6,897 bases of DNA from the NCBI GenBank assembly GCA_011330835.1, contig DRPO01000331.1:1-6897 (forward strand), read 5' to 3'. Below the pieces are notes generated by a model. The model was given only the letters and a program-made list of their open reading frames with translations. It made no database searches and was not told where the DNA came from. Within the stretch, counting starts at the first letter, position 1; the number at the start of each line of letters is the position of its first letter. This DNA is from Gammaproteobacteria bacterium. GTDB lineage: Bacteria; Pseudomonadota; Gammaproteobacteria; UWMA-0217. Shown here piece by piece: positions 1 through 4,026 of this stretch. The position numbers and the translations under genes were made by a program.

Positions 1-90
1 CGGCGCGAACGGATAGAGCGACAGAAACAGGATGGCCGCCGCCAGCAGGTAGCCCAGCGTCAGCCAGAACCCTCTCAGCCGAAGCCTCAT
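1..90 (-). CDS. N-terminal fragment of a small membrane protein, VanZ-family-like (partial)
   Basis: The first 30 codons of a minus-strand gene are visible; the rest lies beyond the left edge. The start ATG (90-88) overlaps the TGA of the upstream aminotransferase (89-87) as ATGA, so translation is probably coupled. The peptide opens with a basic stretch (RLRLRG) and continues as one hydrophobic segment (about residues 8-27) ending in LSLYPFAP. A basic start followed by a first helix ending in an 'L-S-L-x-P' turn is typical of VanZ-like proteins, small multi-helix inner-membrane proteins whose founding member is linked to teicoplanin resistance; most environmental members have no known function. 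The family call rests on 30 residues only, so another small membrane protein is possible. That it is a real gene is better supported than its family. Confidence 0.5.
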   Translation of the reverse strand, partial: MRLRLRGFWLTLGYLLAAAILFLSLYPFAP

Positions 91-1256
91 GGATTGTCGT
101 ATATTGCCTGGGCCGCGGCGATTGCCGACTCGGCGGATTTCAGCCCCACGGCTTCCAGCGCGGCCAGGCAACTGATGACATTCTTCGGGTTGCTGGCGTA
201 GCCCATCAGGCCGATGCGCCAGACCTTGCCGGCGAAATCGCCCAGGCCGGCGCCGATTTCGAGGTTGAACTCGTTCAGCAGTCTGGAGCGAATCGCCGCA
301 TCGTCGTGACCCTCCGGAATCCAGACCGCGTTGAGCTGCGGCAAGCGGTGGGCTTCGTCGACCACGAAGCGAATGCCCATGGCTTCGAGCCCGGCCTTGA
401 GGGCCTGGTGATTCAGGTCATGGCGGCGCCAGGCGTTTTCCAGGCCTTCTTCCTCCAGCAGCAACAGCGCCTCGTGCAATGCGTAGAGGGCGTTGATGGG
501 GGCGGTATGATGGTAGGCGCGGGTGGCGCCGCCGCCCCAGTAACCCATGACGAGGTTCAGGTCGAGGAACCAGCTTTGCACTTTGGCGTCGCGGGACTTG
601 ATCTTGTCCACGGCGCGCTCGCCGAAACTGACCGGCGACAGTCCGGGCACGCAGGACAGGCATTTTTGCGTGCCGGAATAGATGGCGTCGATTCCCCAGT
701 CGTCCACCCTGAGTTCCGTACCGCCCAGCGAGGTCACCGCATCGACGATCGCGAGGCAGTCATGGCGATGCGCGATTTCGACCAGCGTCTTCGCATCGGA
801 GCGCACGCCCGTTGAGGTTTCGGCGTGAACGAAGGCGACGATCTTCGCATCGGGGTGCGCCTTGAGCGTGGTCTCCAGTTTGTCCGGATCGACCGCTTCG
901 CCCCAGGCGTCGTCGATGACCACGGCCTCGCCCCCGCGGCGCTCGACGTTTTCCGTCATTCGCATGCCGAAGACGCCGTTGCGGCAGACCACGACCTTGT
1001 CGCCGGGCTCCACCAGATTCGCGAAACAGGTCTCCATGCCCGCGGAGCCGGGCGCCGAGACGGGGAGCGTCAGCGCATTCTCGGTCTGAAACGCGTACTG
1101 CAGCATGGCCTTGACCTCTTCCATCATGCCCACGAATTGCGGATCCAGATGACCAATGGTCGGACGCGACATCGCCTCCAGAATGCGGGGGTTGACGTCG
1201 GAAGGGCCGGGACCCATCAGGGTGCGGGCGGTGGGATGAAAAGCGCTATGAGTCAT
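87..1256 (-). CDS. Class V PLP aminotransferase, alanine/serine-glyoxylate aminotransferase type
   Basis: A complete 389-residue protein of the fold-type I, class V aminotransferase family, close to the usual length. It would be a cytoplasmic enzyme moving an amino group from alanine, serine or a related donor to glyoxylate (giving glycine) through pyridoxal phosphate. Visible landmarks: MGPGPSDVNPRIL near residues 14-25, which forms the substrate entrance in this family; the cofactor-phosphate loop SAPGSAGMET (67-76); HAETSTG (144-150); the cofactor-ring aspartate D172 in VDAVTSLGG; the Schiff-base lysine K198 in YSGTQKCLSC; AYHHTAPINALYAL (247-260); and R347 in KVWRIGLMG, equivalent to the substrate-carboxylate arginine of human AGT. 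No key residue is missing. The ATG is preceded by AGGA nine bases upstream. Donor specificity (alanine, serine, or ureidoglycine as in PucG) cannot be settled from the sequence, and the neighbours give no pathway. The TGA overlaps the next gene's ATG. Confidence 0.93.
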   Translation of the reverse strand: MTHSAFHPTARTLMGPGPSDVNPRILEAMSRPTIGHLDPQFVGMMEEVKAMLQYAFQTENALTLPVSAPGSAGMETCFANLVEPGDKVVVCRNGVFGMRMTENVERRGGEAVVIDDAWGEAVDPDKLETTLKAHPDAKIVAFVHAETSTGVRSDAKTLVEIAHRHDCLAIVDAVTSLGGTELRVDDWGIDAIYSGTQKCLSCVPGLSPVSFGERAVDKIKSRDAKVQSWFLDLNLVMGYWGGGATRAYHHTAPINALYALHEALLLLEEEGLENAWRRHDLNHQALKAGLEAMGIRFVVDEAHRLPQLNAVWIPEGHDDAAIRSRLLNEFNLEIGAGLGDFAGKVWRIGLMGYASNPKNVISCLAALEAVGLKSAESAIAAAQAIYDNP

Positions 1257-1265
1257 GGGAAAATA

Positions 1266-1269
1266 TCCT
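1266..1269 (-). promoter_or_regulatory. Ribosome binding site of the aminotransferase
   Basis: On the minus strand AGGA lies nine bases before the ATG at 1256-1254. It supports this start over internal methionines such as M14. Confidence 0.6.
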
Positions 1270-1287
1270 GGATTAGGGGGCGCGGGG

Positions 1288-1317
1288 AGTATAGCGAATC
1301 TCCGACGCGCCCATGAA
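1288..1317 (-). promoter_or_regulatory. Candidate sigma-70 type promoter of the aminotransferase
   Basis: On the minus strand TATACT (1293-1288) is a five-of-six match to the -10 consensus. A weak -35 candidate, TTCATG (1317-1312), sits 18 bases upstream. Transcription would start roughly 25 bases before the ATG at 1256. The good -10 and its position in the 92-base gap suggest the aminotransferase and the downstream VanZ-like gene can be transcribed independently of the sulfotransferase. The -35 is poor, so this is only a candidate. Confidence 0.45.
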
Positions 1318-1348
1318 TACCCCGATCAGAGTGTGTGGGTTTGGACGC

Positions 1349-2317
1349 CTATTTCAGCATCGATGCGTCGACCTGGTTCCTCTTGAGCTGCGCCCTTTTT
1401 TGCAGGCTTCTCCAGCCCAGCCTGTTGGACAGCCAGGAGGCGGCGCTCAGCGGAAGCCCGTAGATCCTCACTCTGCGCGTCTTGACGATGGCTTCGCTTT
1501 CGAGGGCGAGCCACAGGCGGTGTAGCCGGTTGGGGTGTCGGGCGTCACGATGTTGCGGCGGGTAGCCGCGTTCCGCCATGAGATCTCCGGCGCGGGCTTC
1601 AACAAGCGCCACGTCTTTGGCAGGCATTTTGCGCCGCCATTGCCGCGCCAGCTTCTGGTTCGGGAACTCATAGGAACTGGTCTCGATATAGTCGAACATC
1701 GCCGGGTGATAGTCGATGCCGATAAACCGGCACAGCGCGGACAAGGTTTCCACAGGGGATGAAACCAGGGTTTCATAGTGGATTTCTGTCCAGTTCGCGA
1801 ATGGGATGGCGTTGCGCACCCGATCCCAGCAGCGTTCCGCCTCGATCCAGCGTTCGACGCCTTTCCAGCAGTTGCCGGCCCAGTTCATTTGGACGCAGGA
1901 GCGGGACACGTCGCGGGGATCGCGGATCAGGTGAATGAAGCGGGCGTCGGGCCAGATGGCCAGCAGACGGTCGAAATGGCGATGGACCGTGGCGCCGACC
2001 CGGGGTTTGCCATAGCGCCGCCGGCGTTGGAGCAAGAAATCGTTCATCAACTCGGGATAGCTCAGCGACCTGTCGATGTGGAATCCGGCGGCCTGGAAAA
2101 TCCGGTCGGTCGCCAGAGCCTCCTCGTAGTCGTTGATATCGGGAAATTGTCCGTTCCTGATGTGATCGACGGCGAATTCGAATTCGAACTGGAACGCGAG
2201 TTCGGGATGGTGATCCAGCATGAGTCGGAGCAGGGTGGTGCCGGAGCGTTCGGCGCCCACCAGAAAAACGGGAGCCGTGGCTTGTCCCGGAGAGCCGGGA
2301 TGGTCGGTTGTATTCAT
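1349..2317 (-). CDS. Sulfotransferase family protein (PAPS-dependent)
   Basis: A 322-residue protein of the P-loop-like sulfotransferase family (Sulfotransfer_1/3 type), which moves sulfate from 3'-phosphoadenosine 5'-phosphosulfate to a hydroxyl or amino group of an acceptor. The 5'-phosphosulfate loop is FLVGAERSGTT (18-28). The 3'-phosphate site is FIHLIRDPRDVSRS (127-140), with R132 and the serine expected to contact the 3'-phosphate. IHYETLV (179-185) matches the YExL motif common in this family. There is no signal peptide or membrane segment, so it is probably cytoplasmic. The last ~60 residues are rich in Arg and Lys. The acceptor is unknown, and no sulfate-activation or polysaccharide gene is visible nearby. 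The ATG at 2317 is preferred to an in-frame TTG at 2347 that would add ten residues, because the family's first beta strand starts soon after and an AAAGG lies ten bases before the ATG. Confidence 0.88.
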   Translation of the reverse strand: MNTTDHPGSPGQATAPVFLVGAERSGTTLLRLMLDHHPELAFQFEFEFAVDHIRNGQFPDINDYEEALATDRIFQAAGFHIDRSLSYPELMNDFLLQRRRRYGKPRVGATVHRHFDRLLAIWPDARFIHLIRDPRDVSRSCVQMNWAGNCWKGVERWIEAERCWDRVRNAIPFANWTEIHYETLVSSPVETLSALCRFIGIDYHPAMFDYIETSSYEFPNQKLARQWRRKMPAKDVALVEARAGDLMAERGYPPQHRDARHPNRLHRLWLALESEAIVKTRRVRIYGLPLSAASWLSNRLGWRSLQKRAQLKRNQVDASMLK

Positions 2318-2327
2318 ATGTATTGCG

Positions 2328-2332
2328 CCTTT
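2328..2332 (-). promoter_or_regulatory. Probable ribosome binding site of the sulfotransferase
   Basis: AAAGG on the minus strand lies ten bases before the ATG at 2317-2315. The spacing is somewhat long. The alternative TTG start at 2347 has no purine-rich site at a suitable distance, so this site favours the shorter protein. Confidence 0.4.
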
Positions 2333-2356
2333 GTTTTTATTGCCCAAGTCTTGCTA

Positions 2357-2374
2357 AAGCCGCCCTGGCGGCTT
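2357..2374. repeat. Perfect 8-bp inverted repeat (hairpin) in the sulfotransferase leader
   Basis: AAGCCGCC and GGCGGCTT are exact reverse complements separated by two bases, giving a seven-pair GC-rich stem with a four-base loop in RNA. It lies 40 bases upstream of the sulfotransferase ATG, so it would be in that gene's 5' leader if transcription starts further right. On the minus strand it is followed only by TTTAG, too short a T-run for a convincing intrinsic terminator; on the plus strand no T-run follows. It could be a leader hairpin, an attenuator remnant or part of a dispersed repeat. Confidence 0.5.
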
Positions 2375-2524
2375 GTGGGAGAAGGGGCTCGCTGGTGTGT
2401 TTCTTGTTTTCAATGGATAGGACACTGAAAACGGCAAAGGTTCTCGTTTATTGGTAAGAAGAATTTCTGTTTTTTTGGGTTGAGCAAGGAAGCGGTGAGG
2501 TCAAAGACCAGGCGCGCGCCCGCG

Positions 2525-2572
2525 CATTCCGCGAGAATCCAGAGCGGGTTTCTTTGTGCTCAGCCCGGAATG
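2525..2572. repeat. Possible degraded dispersed inverted-repeat element
   Basis: CATTCCG (2525-2531) and CGGAATG (2566-2572) are exact reverse complements. Between them lies GAGAATCCAG and a smaller GAGC/GCTC pair (2542-2545 and 2558-2561). The words ATTCC..GAATCCAG and CCCGGAATGACG resemble the short palindromic elements scattered between genes in many proteobacteria, of the type ATTCC-GC-rich-GGAATCCAG. Only one imperfect copy is present here, so repeat status is inferred. Confidence 0.3.
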
Positions 2573-2686
2573 ACGAGTCCTCGGGGTATCCAGTGTTCAC
2601 GGTTGTTTTCTTTACAAAATCTTCTATTTTTCGAAAGGTTAGATTATATTGGCGAGATAAATTCTAGAAACTCGGGACGCGGAAGC

Positions 2687-3997
2687 ATGAAAAGAGCATT
2701 ATTGGCGGGTCTCTGTATCGCCTGCGGCATGACGACGACCGCTCACGCCACGAACGGACTTTTTCTGATCGGCGCGGGCAACACCGCGCGCGGGATGGGC
2801 GGCGTGGGGATCGCGACGCCGCTGGATTCGCTGTCGGCCTACGCCAATCCGGCCGCCATCGCGGGCATGTCGAAGCGGATGGATGTCGGCATCGATCTGT
2901 TCGTTCCGATTTCCGAGGCGCGGCTGGGTTCGGTGACGGCGAAAAGCGAGAACGACGAATTCGGAATCACCAATGTCTATCCCATGCCGTCATTCGGCTA
3001 CGTTTTCGGCTCGCATGGACGCTTCACTTTCGGCATTCACGCCGCGCCGGCGGGTGGCGGGGCCTCCTACTACAAGACCAATTTTTTCCAGGCGGCGGCG
3101 TCCGGCGTGAGCGATCCGAACGTCGATCCAACGCTGCGCGATCCGCTGGGCGTCAACCTGCTGGCGTTCCAGGTCAATCCGACCCTGGCCTGGCGTTCCG
3201 CCGATGGCGTCAACGCGGTGGGCGCGTCCCTGGTGACCGCGATCGCCCGCTTCAGCGCCTATGGCATCGGTCTGTTCGACCCGTTCACGCCGACCCAGGG
3301 CAGCATCAAGGATTTTTCCGACCAGGGGCAGGACTGGAGCGCGGGCGCCGGGCTGCGGCTGGGCTGGCTCGGCCATTATGGCGACTGGAAGCTCGGGTTG
3401 AGCTACACCTCGCGGGTCGATATGATGAATTTCCGGGAGTACGAGGAGCTGTTCGCCGAGAGCGGCGATCTCGATCTGCCGCCGATGCTGGGCATCGGCT
3501 TCAGCTACCAGATCACGCCCCGTCTGCTGCTCGCGATGGATCTGTCGCAGACCTACTATGAACAGATTCGCGCGATCTCCAATCGCGGCCCCAACCTGGC
3601 GGGCCAGAACTCACTGGATGATCCGGAAGGACAAAAGCTGGGACGCAAGGAGGGGCTCGGGTTCGGCTGGCGCAACCAGACCGTCAGCAAGATCGGTCTG
3701 CAATACCGCTATAGCGACCAGTGGACGCTGCGCGCCGGCTGGAACTACGGCAAAAGCCCGATCAATGAAGACCGGGAGATCATTTTCAATCTTCTGGCGC
3801 CCGCCACGACCCAGAACCATCTCACCCTCGGCGCAACCTGGCGTCTGGCGGCGGGCAAGGATCTGAACTTTTCCTGGGTGCACGCCTTCGAGCACGAGCA
3901 GGCCGGGCCGACCTATGTTTCCGATGATGGATCCAACTATGGATCCATGAAAATGCACCAGAACGCCTTCGGACTGAGTTTCTCGGTCAAATATTGA
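2687..3997 (+). CDS. FadL/OmpP1-type outer-membrane transport protein
   Basis: A 436-residue precursor of the FadL/OmpP1/TodX family, outer-membrane beta-barrels with an N-terminal hatch that pass long-chain fatty acids or other hydrophobic compounds into the periplasm. The signal peptide is residues 1-21 (MKR, hydrophobic core, cut after AHA). The mature protein starts with the family hatch TNGLFLIGAGNTARGMGGVG (22-41), followed by the diagnostic NPA (54-56) in SAYANPAAIAGM. Alternating hydrophobic strands continue to the end, with a terminal aromatic residue (Y436) as expected for Bam-mediated assembly. Length is normal. The start at 2687 is chosen because only it gives a proper signal peptide directly before the hatch; the reading frame stays open upstream to about 2480 but that extension is not protein-like. 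GGGAC and GGAAG lie just upstream as weak ribosome sites. The exported-protein gene starts 29 bases after its stop, so the two are probably co-transcribed. Cargo is unknown. Confidence 0.92.
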   Translation: MKRALLAGLCIACGMTTTAHATNGLFLIGAGNTARGMGGVGIATPLDSLSAYANPAAIAGMSKRMDVGIDLFVPISEARLGSVTAKSENDEFGITNVYPMPSFGYVFGSHGRFTFGIHAAPAGGGASYYKTNFFQAAASGVSDPNVDPTLRDPLGVNLLAFQVNPTLAWRSADGVNAVGASLVTAIARFSAYGIGLFDPFTPTQGSIKDFSDQGQDWSAGAGLRLGWLGHYGDWKLGLSYTSRVDMMNFREYEELFAESGDLDLPPMLGIGFSYQITPRLLLAMDLSQTYYEQIRAISNRGPNLAGQNSLDDPEGQKLGRKEGLGFGWRNQTVSKIGLQYRYSDQWTLRAGWNYGKSPINEDREIIFNLLAPATTQNHLTLGATWRLAAGKDLNFSWVHAFEHEQAGPTYVSDDGSNYGSMKMHQNAFGLSFSVKY

Positions 3998-4016
3998 GCC
4001 ACTGGAAGCGAACAAC

Positions 4017-4020
4017 AGGA
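4017..4020 (+). promoter_or_regulatory. Ribosome binding site of the large exported protein
   Basis: AGGA is followed six bases later by the ATG at 4027. It fixes the start and, lying in the 29-base gap after the FadL-type stop, supports one bicistronic message. Confidence 0.65.
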
Positions 4021-4026
4021 ATCGTC

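Larger units (their letters stand above)
2318..2686. other. Divergent intergenic region between sulfotransferase and FadL-type gene
   Basis: This 369-base gap separates two divergently transcribed units. It must hold the upstream signals of the sulfotransferase (leftward) and the FadL-type gene (rightward). It is patchy: AT-rich stretches around 2410-2480 and 2600-2670 flank a GC-rich block (about 2490-2595). No coding sequence with a convincing start or family signature was seen. On the plus side TTTACA (2611-2616) and TATATT (2645-2650) resemble -35 and -10 boxes but are too far apart to be partners, so no promoter is assigned. A perfect inverted repeat and a degraded repeat-like segment are listed separately. 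Confidence 0.6.

Noticed and set aside
306..1316. Plus-strand open frames of 169 and 163 codons.
   Set aside because: They are antisense to the aminotransferase, whose catalytic motifs are complete; their translations look like out-of-frame shadows.
2318..2347. An alternative TTG start adding ten residues to the sulfotransferase.
   Set aside because: It is a rare start codon without a suitable ribosome site, and the ATG at 2317 lies closer to the first conserved motif.
1778..2428. A plus-strand open frame of 216 codons.
   Set aside because: It is antisense to the sulfotransferase, which carries both PAPS-binding motifs; no recognisable domain.
2450..2476. A seven-T run (2470-2476) after a short AGAA/TTCT pair as a plus-strand terminator.
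   Set aside because: The stem is only four AU-rich pairs and no plus-strand gene ends upstream of it.
2480..2686. A 69-codon N-terminal extension of the FadL-type protein.
   Set aside because: The signal peptide and hatch begin at 2687, and the extension has no protein-like composition and would bury the signal peptide.
3925..3949. A repeated ATGGATCCA word near the end of the FadL-type gene.
   Set aside because: It encodes ordinary barrel residues (DGSNYGSM); a short chance repeat with no sign of function.
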